A DNA stretch of 6,528 bases from Actinomycetes bacterium (GCA_021790615.1 JAJYGW010000050.1:1-6528), one strand, 5' to 3'. Counted from the first letter of the stretch, positions 1 to 6,528 are shown. Translations and numbers: made by a program. The notes: a model not told the origin generated them from the sequence alone.

Positions 1-1
1 G

Positions 2-997
2 GTGGCGACGGTGGAGGAGGGTCTCGTGCTGCGCCAGGCGGGGATCGACGCGCCCGTGCTCCTTCTCTCCGAGCCCCCGGTGGCGGCCATGGCAGAGCCG
101 GAGGCCACATGGGCCCAGGTCGTCTCCCTGGGACTGACCCCTACGCTCTACACGCCTCAGGGGATCGCGGCGGCTTCTGGAGCCGCGAGCAGAGCGGGAA
201 GGTCCCTTGGTGCCCACCTCAAGGTTGACACGGGAATGCACAGGGTGGGCGCAGCTCCACAGGGTGCTCTGGACCTGGCCAAGGCGATCGCCGCCGAGCC
301 GGCTCTGCAGCTCCAGGGCATATGGACACATCTCGCCGTGGCCGACGGGCTGGGCGAGGAGGACCTCGAGTTCACCGCACTCCAGATCTCCCGCTTCGAC
401 GAGGTGTGGAGATCGCTCGTCGCGGCGGGGATCGAGCCGCCGATCCAGCACGTGGCCAACTCTGCCGGGGCGCTCCTTCACCCCGACGCCAGGTACTCGA
501 TGGTCCGCTGCGGCATAGCGCTCTACGGCGAGGTCCCCGCGCCGAGGCTCGAGCGAGCTCTGGCGGCATCCCTTGCGGGGAGGATGCTCGAGCCGGTGCT
601 CTCCCTGAAGGCCCGAGTCAGCCACGTCGCTTGGCACGAATCGCTGGAGCGTCCTTCATACGGGCGGCGGCGTCCCCTCGCGGCGCCATCACAGGTGGCG
701 ACAGTCCCGATCGGCTACGCCGACGGAGTGCCGCGACGATGGTTCGAGGTCGGAGGCGAGGTGCTCTTGAAGGGCGGACGATTTCCCCTCGCCGGGGTGG
801 TCACGATGGACCAGATCGTCATCGACTGCGGCACCGGCGGGGATGTCCAGGTGGGCGACGAGGTGGTGCTGATAGGCCGGCAGGGGGGCGAACGCCTGAG
901 CGCAGGGGAATGGGCGGAGCGCTTGGGTACGATCAGCTACGAGGTCCTGTGCGGCATCGGGCCGCGCGTGCCACGAGTAGTGGTGGGCCCACGATGA
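2..997 (+). CDS. alr: Alanine racemase, 5'-truncated by the window edge
   Basis: This PLP enzyme interconverts L- and D-alanine in the cytoplasm and supplies D-alanine for peptidoglycan. About 55 N-terminal residues are missing, including the PLP-binding lysine region, judged by offset from the Geobacillus enzyme numbering. The 331 visible residues carry the family landmarks: KVDTGMHRVG (residues 74-83; the lysine matches the carbamylated Lys129 and the arginine matches Arg136), ANSAG (152-156), VRCGIALYG (168-176, PLP phosphate binding), GYADG with the second catalytic base Tyr239 (equivalent to Tyr265), MDQ (269-271, substrate carboxylate), and ISYEVLC near the C-terminus. Reading starts inside the gene, so the GTG at 2-4 is an internal valine, not a start. 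The C-terminus looks complete. The gene heads the conserved actinobacterial alr-tsaE-tsaB-rimI-tsaD-groESL order, and the alpha/beta hydrolase follows after 43 bp. Function is secure. Confidence 0.96.
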   Translation: MATVEEGLVLRQAGIDAPVLLLSEPPVAAMAEPEATWAQVVSLGLTPTLYTPQGIAAASGAASRAGRSLGAHLKVDTGMHRVGAAPQGALDLAKAIAAEPALQLQGIWTHLAVADGLGEEDLEFTALQISRFDEVWRSLVAAGIEPPIQHVANSAGALLHPDARYSMVRCGIALYGEVPAPRLERALAASLAGRMLEPVLSLKARVSHVAWHESLERPSYGRRRPLAAPSQVATVPIGYADGVPRRWFEVGGEVLLKGGRFPLAGVVTMDQIVIDCGTGGDVQVGDEVVLIGRQGGERLSAGEWAERLGTISYEVLCGIGPRVPRVVVGPR

Positions 998-1044
998 CGA
1001 GCGCGCGGGCGAGCGTCGAAGGCTCGGCGGAGGTGCAGCGATGA
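994..1044 (+). other. Possible 16-codon coupling mini-ORF between alr and the hydrolase
   Basis: An ATG at 994 overlaps the alr stop (ATGA, 994-997). It opens a 16-codon frame ([16 protein letters not shown]) whose stop overlaps the hydrolase start in a second ATGA (1041-1044). Seen directly: both four-base overlaps. Inferred: ribosomes finishing alr might reinitiate here and be delivered to the hydrolase start. There is no convincing ribosome binding site before 994, and the hydrolase has its own, so this may be chance. I do not claim a functional peptide. Confidence 0.15.
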
Positions 1045-2078
1045 GCCCACGCAACCAGGATTCGCGGTTCGCCGTCCGGGGGAGACGAGCGGCGAAGCTC
1101 GCCCTTCCGGCGGGAGCGTTGGCGGCGGCTTGGTTGGGGCAGCACCGAGCGGTCCCCAGAGAGATCCCGAGCGAAACCGAGCTCGCGCTGGCCGGCCTCG
1201 AGCTCCCGCCGGACGTTCGCGACCGATGGGTCACGACCGACGACGGCGCACGCCTCCATGTGCTCGAACGGGGGAGCGGCCGGCCCGTGGTGCTGCTCCA
1301 CGGGATCGCGTGCTCGGCGGAATTGTGGGTACGCCAGCTGAGAGAGTGGGCCGACGGCGCGCGGGTGATCGCCGTCGACCAGCGCGGCCACGGCTTGTCA
1401 GGGGTGGGGAGCGATGGTTTCGGCTCGGCACCGATCTCACGGCTGGCGGCCGACCTCGGCGCCGTCCTCGAGTCACTGGATCTTCGGGACGCCGTCGTGA
1501 TCGGCCATTCGATGGGCGGGATGGCGACGCTGCAGTTCGCAGTCGACAGCCGCGGCGAAGAGGCTGCAGGGCGCGTAGCTGCGTTCGGGTTCGTGTCCAC
1601 CACCGCGGGTCCCGTCTTCGGCGTGCGAGGCCTGGCACCTCTTCTCGGTGCTGCCATGCCCCTCGCGAGGGGCTATCTCGGTGCACGCGACGTGCTCGGC
1701 GCGGGGCGTCTTCTCTCGAGCGACACAAGCTGGTGGGTGATGCGGTCCTGCTTCGGGACGAGGCCCAGTCTTGCCGAGGTGCGCTTCTCCGAGGCGATGG
1801 CCATGGCAACTTCACCGCGCACCGTGTCGGGACTGCTCTCCGGGGTCGCGTCCTTCGACTTGTCTCGCCGCCTCGGTCGCCTGGAGGTGCCGTCCGCGGT
1901 GCTCGTGGGTACCGCCGATCGCCTTACCCCGCCGTTCCACGCCCGGCGCCTGGCTCGGCTGCTCGGGGATGTCGAGGTGGCCGAGCTGAAGGACTGCGGC
2001 CACATGCCGATGATCGAACGGCCCGATGCCCTCGACGAGCTGCTCGGCAAGCTGATGGCGCAGAGCGCGGCAGCGTGA
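1041..2078 (+). CDS. Alpha/beta-fold hydrolase with N-terminal hydrophobic segment
   Basis: This 345-residue protein has a complete alpha/beta-hydrolase triad. The oxyanion region is [12 protein letters not shown] (85-96), followed by DQRGHG (113-118). The nucleophile elbow is GHSMGG with Ser157, the acid is Asp293 in GTADRLTPP, and the base is His321 in [11 protein letters not shown]. Residues 150-160 to 290 hold the cap and variable region, so the substrate cannot be read from motifs. The N-terminus has an Arg/Lys-rich stretch (RGRRAAK, 13-19) and then a short Ala/Leu-rich segment (about 20-33), which suggests a membrane anchor or export signal; this is inference. The start is fixed by GGAGGT at 1029-1034, six bases before ATG. 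A hydrolase in this position next to alr is common in actinobacteria, but its role is not established to my knowledge. Esterase, lipase or peptidase activity are all possible. The family call is firm and the substrate is unknown. Confidence 0.92.
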   Translation: MSPRNQDSRFAVRGRRAAKLALPAGALAAAWLGQHRAVPREIPSETELALAGLELPPDVRDRWVTTDDGARLHVLERGSGRPVVLLHGIACSAELWVRQLREWADGARVIAVDQRGHGLSGVGSDGFGSAPISRLAADLGAVLESLDLRDAVVIGHSMGGMATLQFAVDSRGEEAAGRVAAFGFVSTTAGPVFGVRGLAPLLGAAMPLARGYLGARDVLGAGRLLSSDTSWWVMRSCFGTRPSLAEVRFSEAMAMATSPRTVSGLLSGVASFDLSRRLGRLEVPSAVLVGTADRLTPPFHARRLARLLGDVEVAELKDCGHMPMIERPDALDELLGKLMAQSAAA

Positions 2079-2097
2079 GGGAACGCCGGTCGCCGTC

Positions 2098-2694
2098 GTG
2101 ACCGATCTCTCCGGAATCGCCTCCGAAGCTGCAGACTGCACCAGGTGCGGCCTCCACGCCGGAAGGTCGACCGTGGTCTTCGGCATGGGCAACCCCGAGG
2201 CCGACCTGATGTTCGTAGGTGAAGGGCCGGGAGCAGAAGAGGATCTCCAGGGCCTTCCTTTCGTCGGCCGGTCCGGAAAGCTTCTCGACACCCTCGTCCA
2301 GCAGGAGCTCGGGCTCGATCGCACGGGCTGTTTCATCGCCAACGTGGTCATGTGCAGGCCGCCGGGCAACCGGGACCCGAAGCCGGAAGAGATCGAGGCG
2401 TGCCGCCCGCACCTCGAGGCGAAGCTCGAACTGATCAAGCCGAAGGTCGTGGTCACTCTGGGCAAGCTTGCGATGCAGTCGCTTCTCGGAAGGGCGGTTG
2501 GGATCACGCAGGTTCGCGGGCGGGCGTACCCCTTCCGGGACGGGCTTCTCGTGCCGACCTTCCATCCCGCCTACGCGTTGCGCGGCGGCGGCGAGGTGGT
2601 GGCCCAGATGAGAGCTGATCTCGTCAGGGCCAAGAAGCTCCTCTCCGCAGCCGCCGGTTCGGGCGCCGCACGGGCTCCAGGAGCGGGTCGGTGA
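2098..2694 (+). CDS. Family 4 (UDGa-type) uracil-DNA glycosylase, [4Fe-4S]
   Basis: This protein removes uracil from DNA to begin base-excision repair of deaminated cytosine. At 198 residues it has the normal family length. Four cysteines in the family-4 spacing are visible: C14 and C17 (CTRC), C86 (CRPPGNRDP) and C102, which would hold an iron-sulfur cluster. Motif A is GEGPGAEED (41-49), GRSGKLLD (57-64) lies in the uracil-binding region, and the motif B histidine is H156 in TFHPAYALR. The last 20 or so residues are Ala/Gly-rich and look like a disordered tail. The GTG start at 2098 is preferred because it leaves the usual short leader before the first cysteine pair. Its best purine-rich site (GAGGGA, 2077-2082) lies 15 bases upstream, so the start is less certain than the function. 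It follows the hydrolase by 19 bp, and its TGA overlaps the tsaE GTG, implying translational coupling. Cytoplasmic. Confidence 0.94.
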   Translation: MTDLSGIASEAADCTRCGLHAGRSTVVFGMGNPEADLMFVGEGPGAEEDLQGLPFVGRSGKLLDTLVQQELGLDRTGCFIANVVMCRPPGNRDPKPEEIEACRPHLEAKLELIKPKVVVTLGKLAMQSLLGRAVGITQVRGRAYPFRDGLLVPTFHPAYALRGGGEVVAQMRADLVRAKKLLSAAAGSGAARAPGAGR

Positions 2695-3206
2695 GCCTGC
2701 GGAGCTTCGACGTCGAGACCACCTCGGCGAAGGGCACGAGGCGCCTCGGTGCCAGGTTGGCGCGCGTTGTGCAACCCGGTGACCTGGTCTTGCTCTCGGG
2801 CGACCTCGGGGCCGGAAAGACCACGTTCGTCCAGGGGTTCGCTTCGGCGCTCGGCGTGGAGGAGCAGGTGACCAGCCCGACGTTCACCATCCTGCGCCCC
2901 TACGCGTGCACCGCTTCGGAGGCTTTGGACAGAAGGATCAGGACCTTGCTCCATGCCGACGTGTACCGGCTCGAGCACACTGGCGAGATGCTCGACGTGG
3001 CCATCCACGAGCTCATCGAGGACGGTGCGGTCGCGCTGGTGGAGTGGGGGGAGCGGGCGGCACCTGTCATCGGCCGCGAGGCGCTGGTGGTGGTGCTCAA
3101 CCATGCAGATGGAGACGACGACCGCATGGTGACGATAGAGGTGCCCCCATCCTGGGAGGGGCGCGCCGGCCTGGCGGACCTGGCTGGCTCTCCTGCGGGT
3201 AGCTGA
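2691..3206 (+). CDS. tsaE: TsaE, ATPase of the t6A tRNA-modification complex
   Basis: TsaE is the small P-loop ATPase that drives the TsaB-TsaD complex through cycles of tRNA t6A37 synthesis. The protein has 171 residues, in the family range. Seen in sequence: Walker A GDLGAGKTT (37-45, Lys43), the switch-like TSPTFT (61-66), HADVYRL (88-94), and the conserved VEWGER (117-122). The C-terminal 20 residues are Gly/Ala-rich and probably disordered. The GTG start at 2691 is supported by AGGAG at 2679-2683, seven bases upstream, and by the GTGA overlap with the preceding stop. Only one base separates its stop from the tsaB ATG, so the two are almost certainly co-translated in matched amounts. Confidence 0.96.
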   Translation: MSLRSFDVETTSAKGTRRLGARLARVVQPGDLVLLSGDLGAGKTTFVQGFASALGVEEQVTSPTFTILRPYACTASEALDRRIRTLLHADVYRLEHTGEMLDVAIHELIEDGAVALVEWGERAAPVIGREALVVVLNHADGDDDRMVTIEVPPSWEGRAGLADLAGSPAGS

Positions 3207-3207
3207 G

Positions 3208-3971
3208 ATGCTCGTCCTCGCGATCGAGACCGCCACTGAAGCGGCGGGGGTGAGCATTGCCGACGAGGACGGCGTGCTCGGGTCGGTGGCGTTCGGCAGG
3301 GGAAGGCGCCACACCGAGGTCCTCGCGCCGTCCGTCCGCTTCGTCTGCGACACCGCACGAACGGCCATGGACCAGCTCGGCGCGGTGGCAGTGGACATCG
3401 GTCCCGGCTTGTTCACCGGGCTCAGGGTCGGCGTGTCAACGGCCAGAGCCCTCGGGTACGCGCTGGGGGTCCCGATCGTCACGGCGACGAGCCTGGAGGT
3501 CCTGGCACGGGAGGCGGTCGCCTTGCCGCAGGTGCAGTTCCGGCCGGGTTCGGTGCTCGCGGTCGTCGACGTGAAGCGAGGCGAGGTCGCCTGGCAGCGG
3601 TTCGTGCAGGACGGTGACGGTGCGACCCCGTGGTTGGAGGAGGCGGAACGCCTTGCTCCACCGGGCGTGCTGGTGGAGGAGCTGGCCTCGGCGCCGGCGG
3701 GCTCAGGGCGCTGCCTCCTCGTCGGCGACGGTGCAGCGAGGTACGCCGAGCTCCGAACGTGGTCCTCGGGTCGGGAGCTGTGGCCTCTCCGAGCGCATCG
3801 GTGCTTGCCCGCCTGGGCGTGGAACGCGCCCTGGCCGGAGAAGTGGCGCAACCGAGGTCCGTCCTGCCCCGCTATCTGCGGGAGGCGGACGTGCGCATCC
3901 ACTGGGAGACGCGCCCGCATTCGCCGGCAGTGGCCGTCCCTCGTCCGGCGGCTGGCGGCTCCTCCGGCTGA
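3208..3971 (+). CDS. tsaB: TsaB, t6A complex scaffold subunit, interrupted by a frameshift
   Basis: TsaB is an ASKHA-fold paralogue of TsaD that dimerises with it and is required for t6A formation. The first 182 residues are a normal TsaB: LAIETATEAAGVSI at the N-terminus, IGPGLFTGLRVG (64-75), TSLEVLA (94-100), VDVKRGEVAW (120-129), and VGDGAARYAEL (172-182). After base 3753 the same frame turns into a Trp/Cys/Arg-rich sequence unlike any TsaB and runs to a stop at 4033-4035, overlapping rimI by 52 bases. The -1 frame carries the expected C-terminus: NVVLGSGAVASPSASVLARLG from 3756, then PRYLREADVRIHWETR, ending with TGA at 3969-3971, 12 bases before rimI. One base missing near 3751-3757 explains everything; the repaired protein would have 254 residues. 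The ATG lies one base after the tsaE stop with only a weak ribosome site, suggesting coupling. Because this is normally an essential gene, a sequence error is likelier than true loss. Confidence 0.9.
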
Positions 3972-3983
3972 GAGGCGGCCGGC

Positions 3984-4526
3984 GTGGTCATCAAGAAGGA
4001 AGATCGCCCGACGGCACTGGGCACGGTGCGGATAGTCCCGATGCATCGCAGGCACCTGCGCGCGGTGGTCCGGATCGAGCGGTCGGTATATCCGCGAGCG
4101 TGGACCACTGCTCTGTTCCTGTCGGAGCTGGCTCAACGCAAGAGCCGGCGTTACCGGGTCGCCGCTTCGGGTCTCGAGGTCGTCGGGTACGCGGGTTTGA
4201 TGATGGTGGAAGACGAGGGGCACGTGAACACGCTCACCGTGGCGCCGGAGCTGCAGCATCGCGGGATCGGCACGCTGTTGCTCGCAGACTGCGCACGAGG
4301 TGCGATCGAGCGTGGAGCGCGCAGCTTGACGCTCGAAGTGCGGACCGGCAACGCCAATGCCCAGGCCCTCTACCGCAGGTTCGGCTTCGCCCCTGTCGGG
4401 ATCCGGAGGAACTACTACCCCGAGACAGGCGAGGATGCGATCGTGATGTGGGTCCACGACGTCGACACACCCGCCTACGCGGCCAAGCTCCATCGGATCG
4501 AGTCCCGGGTGCTCGGCCGAAGCTGA
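3984..4526 (+). CDS. rimI: RimI-type protein N-terminal acetyltransferase (GNAT)
   Basis: This GNAT-fold enzyme transfers acetyl from acetyl-CoA to protein N-termini; the classical substrate of RimI is ribosomal protein bS18, and actinobacterial homologues can be broader. The protein has 180 residues. The acetyl-CoA loop is QHRGIG (91-96) within TVAPELQHRGIGTLLL. Then comes LEVRTGNANAQALYRRFGF (117-135), with the conserved Glu118, Asn125 and Tyr130, followed by GIRRNYY (139-145) and GEDAIVM (149-155), all typical of RimI. The substrate-side IERSVYPRAW (31-40) is also typical. The GTG at 3984 is chosen because AGAGG (3971-3975) lies eight bases upstream. A GTG at 4026 would give a protein starting just before RIVPMHRRHL, which is where many relatives begin, so the first 14 residues are uncertain. 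It lies between tsaB and tsaD, the usual actinobacterial position. Confidence 0.94.
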   Translation: MVIKKEDRPTALGTVRIVPMHRRHLRAVVRIERSVYPRAWTTALFLSELAQRKSRRYRVAASGLEVVGYAGLMMVEDEGHVNTLTVAPELQHRGIGTLLLADCARGAIERGARSLTLEVRTGNANAQALYRRFGFAPVGIRRNYYPETGEDAIVMWVHDVDTPAYAAKLHRIESRVLGRS

Positions 4527-4567
4527 GCAGAGCGCGTTCGCCGGCTCCGCGGGCGGACCCCGTCCTC

Positions 4568-4600
4568 GGCTCAGGAGCCCGCTCCGGGTGCGCTCGCACC
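4568..4600 (+). other. Two adjacent short hairpins in the rimI-tsaD gap
   Basis: Two small perfect inverted repeats sit side by side: GGCTC / GAGCC (4568-4572 and 4575-4579) and GGTGC / GCACC (4587-4591 and 4596-4600), the latter closed by a four-base loop that could shorten by one further C-G or G-C pair. There is no T-tract after either, so a standard intrinsic terminator is not supported. In such GC-rich DNA, stems of five pairs arise easily by chance. They could still mark a 3' end or pause point for the upstream transcript. Confidence 0.25.
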
Positions 4601-4627
4601 GTGCGCGCAGGCCGGCCGCGTGGCTCG

Positions 4628-4639
4628 TACTGTGGGAAG
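4628..4639 (+). promoter_or_regulatory. Candidate -10 element for a leaderless tsaD transcript
   Basis: TACTGT at 4628-4633 fits the TANNNT -10 pattern common in actinobacteria. Six bases (GGGAAG) separate it from the GTG at 4640, so a transcript from this element would start at or within a base or two of the start codon. No good -35 hexamer lies 16-18 bases upstream and there is no TG extension. This would explain why tsaD lacks a properly spaced ribosome binding site: its only purine-rich stretch abuts the GTG. Inference from spacing only. Confidence 0.35.
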
Positions 4640-5734
4640 GTGCGCGCGCTGGGGATCGAGACGTCCTGCGACGAGACGGCGGCCGCCGTCGTCGACTCAG
4701 GGGGGATGGTGGTCTCGTCGATCGTGGCGAGCCAGGTCGATCTTCACGCCCGGTTCGGAGGGGTGGTGCCCGAGGTCGCCGGACGAGCCCACCTCGAGCT
4801 GATCGGCCCAGTGGTCGAGGAGGCGCTCGAACGGGCCGGTGCCGCCAGAGCACCCGGCATCGATGCGATAGCGGCGACGATCGGTCCAGGGCTCATCGGG
4901 TCTTTGCTCGTCGGGGTGAGCACGGCGAAGGCGCTGTCCCTCGCCTGGGAAGTGCCCTTCGTCGGCGTCAACCATCTCGAAGGGCACTTGTTCGCGGTGT
5001 TGCTCGATCACCCCGGAGCCGAGTGGCCGCTCGTAGTCCTTCTCGTGTCCGGTGGGCACACACTGCTGATCGAGGTGGAGAGGCCCGGCGCCTATCGACT
5101 CGTCGGCCGCACTCTCGACGACGCCGCGGGAGAGGCGTTCGACAAGGTGGCCAGGTACCTGGACCTCGGCTACCCTGGCGGCCCTGCCATCGAGGAGGCG
5201 GCGAAGTCGGGGGACCCGGAGGCTCACTCGATGCCCCGCGCGCTCGCAGGCGAGGATGGATTCGACATGTCCTTCAGCGGGATGAAGACCGCCGTGGTAC
5301 GTCTGGTTCGAGGCCATCCGGAGGCGAGGAGCGAGGACGTAGCTGCGTCGTTCCAGCAGGCGGTGGTCGATGTGCTGGTCGACAGAGCCATTCGGGCGGG
5401 CGTCGAGCTCGGCGCGAGGGGAGTGTGCCTGGGGGGAGGTGTCGCAGCGAACGGGCCCTTGCGGGACCAGCTCGGATCAGCCTGCGCGAGCGCAGGTCTG
5501 CCGCTGTACCTGCCGAGCCCGGCCATGTGCACCGACAACGCTGCGATGGTGGCCGCAGCAGGCTTGTGGCAGCTCGAGCGCCTCGGCTCGACTCCGCTCG
5601 ACGCTCCCGCGGTGCCTGATCTCGCGCTCAGCTTCTTGCAGGGCCGAGACTCCCAGGGAGCCATCCGACCGAAGCGCCAGAGCGGCATCGAGGGTGAGGG
5701 TGGTGTCGGTACCCGTCGCAACGAGAAGCGCTGA
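4640..5734 (+). CDS. tsaD: TsaD, catalytic subunit for tRNA t6A37 threonylcarbamoyl transfer
   Basis: TsaD (also known as Gcp/YgjD) transfers the threonylcarbamoyl group from TC-AMP to adenosine 37 of tRNAs reading ANN codons, together with TsaB and TsaE. The 364-residue protein has all key motifs: [14 protein letters not shown] (5-18), the metal-binding NHLEGH (His112 and His116), SGGHT (137-141), [18 protein letters not shown] (164-181), SFSGMKTAV (211-219), [11 protein letters not shown] (265-275), and the third metal ligand Asp299 in CTDNAAM. Roughly 25 extra residues after SFLQG form a polar, basic tail of unknown use. GTG 4640 is chosen because it falls just before the conserved LGIETSC. 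The only other in-frame candidate nearby is GTG 4601, which has no spaced ribosome site and adds 13 unconserved residues. The frame is also open far upstream, but that part overlaps rimI and tsaB. The gene is separated from rimI by 113 bp and may have its own leaderless start. Confidence 0.95.
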   Translation: MRALGIETSCDETAAAVVDSGGMVVSSIVASQVDLHARFGGVVPEVAGRAHLELIGPVVEEALERAGAARAPGIDAIAATIGPGLIGSLLVGVSTAKALSLAWEVPFVGVNHLEGHLFAVLLDHPGAEWPLVVLLVSGGHTLLIEVERPGAYRLVGRTLDDAAGEAFDKVARYLDLGYPGGPAIEEAAKSGDPEAHSMPRALAGEDGFDMSFSGMKTAVVRLVRGHPEARSEDVAASFQQAVVDVLVDRAIRAGVELGARGVCLGGGVAANGPLRDQLGSACASAGLPLYLPSPAMCTDNAAMVAAAGLWQLERLGSTPLDAPAVPDLALSFLQGRDSQGAIRPKRQSGIEGEGGVGTRRNEKR

Positions 5735-5758
5735 AAGGCGACAAGGGGCCGGCGCCTG

Positions 5759-5787
5759 TTGCCAAGAGCCGGCAGAACGGTTATATT
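5759..5787 (+). promoter_or_regulatory. Housekeeping sigma promoter of groES-groEL
   Basis: TTGCCA (5759-5764) and TATATT (5782-5787) are separated by exactly 17 bases. This is a strong match to the vegetative sigma consensus and stands out as AT-rich in GC-rich surroundings. The predicted start lies near 5794, inside the CIRCE operator, giving a leader of about 40 bases before groES. The layout means HrcA bound at CIRCE would block polymerase directly. Confidence 0.85.
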
Positions 5788-5813
5788 TGGCACTCGCAAC
5801 GTGAGAGTGCTAA
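5787..5813 (+). promoter_or_regulatory. CIRCE operator (HrcA binding site)
   Basis: The arms TTGGCACTC (5787-5795) and GAGTGCTAA (5805-5813) are separated by nine bases, as in the CIRCE consensus TTAGCACTC-N9-GAGTGCTAA. Only one base differs (G for A at the third position of the left arm). It overlaps the last -10 base and the predicted transcription start. CIRCE is the known operator of the HrcA repressor, which releases groESL on heat stress; hrcA is not in this window. Confidence 0.95.
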
Positions 5814-5832
5814 TCCCGGAGGTTCAGCAACG

Positions 5833-6126
5833 ATGAAGCTTCAGCCCCTCGACGACCGCATCGTCGTCCGTCCCGGAGAGGGCGAGGAGACCACCGCGTC
5901 CGGACTCGTCATCCCCGACACCGCCAAGGAGAAGCCTCAGCAGGGTGAGGTGCTGGCCGTGGGGCCCGGCAGGCGTGCCGAGAACACCGGCGAGCTCGTC
6001 CCGCTCGACGTGGCCGTGGGCGACACGGTCGTCTACTCCAAGTACGGCGGCACCGAGATCACCGTGGACGGCGAAGACCTCCTGATCCTGTCGAGCCGCG
6101 ACGTGCTGGCGAAGGTGGCCAAGTAG
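5833..6126 (+). CDS. groES: GroES co-chaperonin
   Basis: GroES is the 10-kDa lid that forms a seven-membered ring and caps the GroEL folding chamber. The protein has 97 residues, the normal length. [12 protein letters not shown] opens the protein. The mobile loop lies at about residues 15-37 and includes [13 protein letters not shown], the part that contacts Gro[21 protein letters not shown] and the C-terminal [15 protein letters not shown] complete the family pattern. The start is fixed by GGAGGT (5818-5823), nine bases before ATG. A promoter and CIRCE lie immediately upstream, so it is likely heat-inducible and HrcA-repressed. groEL follows after 125 bp. Confidence 0.98.
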   Translation: MKLQPLDDRIVVRPGEGEETTASGLVIPDTAKEKPQQGEVLAVGPGRRAENTGELVPLDVAVGDTVVYSKYGGTEITVDGEDLLILSSRDVLAKVAK

Positions 6127-6144
6127 CGGAGCAGCTTCCATTGG

Positions 6145-6168
6145 CGCCTGCCGGTCGCCGAGCAGGCG
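6145..6168 (+). other. Seven-base-pair hairpin in the groES-groEL spacer
   Basis: CGCCTGC (6145-6151) and GCAGGCG (6162-6168) form a perfect stem around a ten-base loop, 18 bases after the groES stop. There is no following T-tract, and groEL is expected to be on the same transcript. If the hairpin matters, it is more likely an RNA processing, stabilising or partial-attenuation element than a terminator. Confidence 0.4.
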
Positions 6169-6193
6169 GACTTGGCAGGGTCGAGCAGGGTAC

Positions 6194-6209
6194 CGGCACC
6201 GACTTGCCG
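6194..6209 (+). other. Small second hairpin in the groES-groEL spacer
   Basis: CGGCA (6194-6198) and TGCCG (6205-6209) form a five-pair stem with a six-base loop, 42 bases before groEL. It is weak, and could be chance in GC-rich DNA. It is listed because it pairs with the stronger hairpin just upstream. Confidence 0.2.
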
Positions 6210-6239
6210 AACAAGCTCGTGAGAGACATACACAGATAG

Positions 6240-6528
<289 letters not shown>

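Noticed and set aside
3745..3765. Programmed -1 ribosomal frameshifting in tsaB.
   Set aside because: No slippery heptamer is present near the break, and frameshifted TsaB is not a known pattern in the family.
3754..4035. The C-terminal part of the unshifted tsaB frame as a genuine novel domain.
   Set aside because: Its Trp/Cys/Arg-rich composition is typical of an out-of-frame reading, it overlaps rimI, and the -1 frame carries the conserved TsaB C-terminus.
3614..4639. Upstream extension of the tsaD frame, giving a 706-residue protein.
   Set aside because: The extension overlaps tsaB and rimI in another frame, has no family similarity, and TsaD homologues begin at the residues encoded from 4640.
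2571..4853. A 760-codon open frame on the minus strand spanning the glycosylase end, tsaE, tsaB, rimI and the tsaD start.
   Set aside because: The translation is Arg/Pro/Ser-rich with no recognisable motif, and it lies opposite well-identified genes. Long antisense open frames are usual in GC-rich DNA because stop codons are rare opposite biased third positions.
5748..5773. Two GCCGGC copies flanking the groES -35, as an operator or terminator.
   Set aside because: GCCGGC is a common self-complementary hexamer in GC-rich DNA. The 14-base loop is long, there is no T-tract, and the promoter lies within it.

Overview
This window looks like a near-complete contig from a high-GC actinobacterium. 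Every supported gene is on the + strand and reads left to right: alr (5' end missing), alpha/beta hydrolase, family-4 uracil-DNA glycosylase, tsaE, tsaB, rimI, tsaD, groES, groEL (3' end missing). The order alr - hydrolase - tsaE - tsaB - rimI - tsaD - groES - groEL is the conserved actinobacterial arrangement. The glycosylase inserted before tsaE, and a GroEL beginning MPKILQYDE, make me favour a deep lineage such as Acidimicrobiia over Streptomyces or Mycobacterium. That placement is inference, not shown by the sequence.

Region 1 (1-2694) holds cell-wall and repair genes. These are alanine racemase, a membrane-associated or exported-looking alpha/beta hydrolase of unknown substrate, and an iron-sulfur uracil-DNA glycosylase. 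They are packed with 43-bp and 19-bp gaps. The glycosylase stop overlaps the tsaE start (GTGA), so the block is probably transcribed and translated together with what follows.

Region 2 (2691-5734) is the t6A tRNA-modification block. TsaE (ATPase), TsaB (scaffold) and TsaD (catalytic subunit) work together to transfer threonylcarbamoyl to A37 of ANN-decoding tRNAs; the partner TsaC/Sua5 is not in the window. RimI, an N-acetyltransferase, sits between tsaB and tsaD. The tsaB reading frame is broken near 3751-3757, and the rest of a normal TsaB continues one frame over. tsaD follows a 113-bp gap and may be translated from a leaderless transcript, because a TANNNT element lies six bases before its GTG.

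Region 3 (5735-6528) is the chaperonin operon. It has a clear housekeeping promoter (TTGCCA, 17-bp spacer, TATATT) overlapped by a nearly perfect CIRCE operator, then groES, a 125-bp spacer with small hairpins, and the first 92 codons of groEL. The last 21 bases form a perfect 10-bp inverted repeat that ends exactly at the final base and replaces the conserved GroEL sequence after GDGTT. I read this as a fold-back assembly artefact.

No stretch over 300 bases lacks a gene. I see no RNA gene, mobile element, CRISPR array or novel multi-gene system. The points most worth checking are the tsaB frameshift, the fold-back end, the tsaD start and the glycosylase placement.
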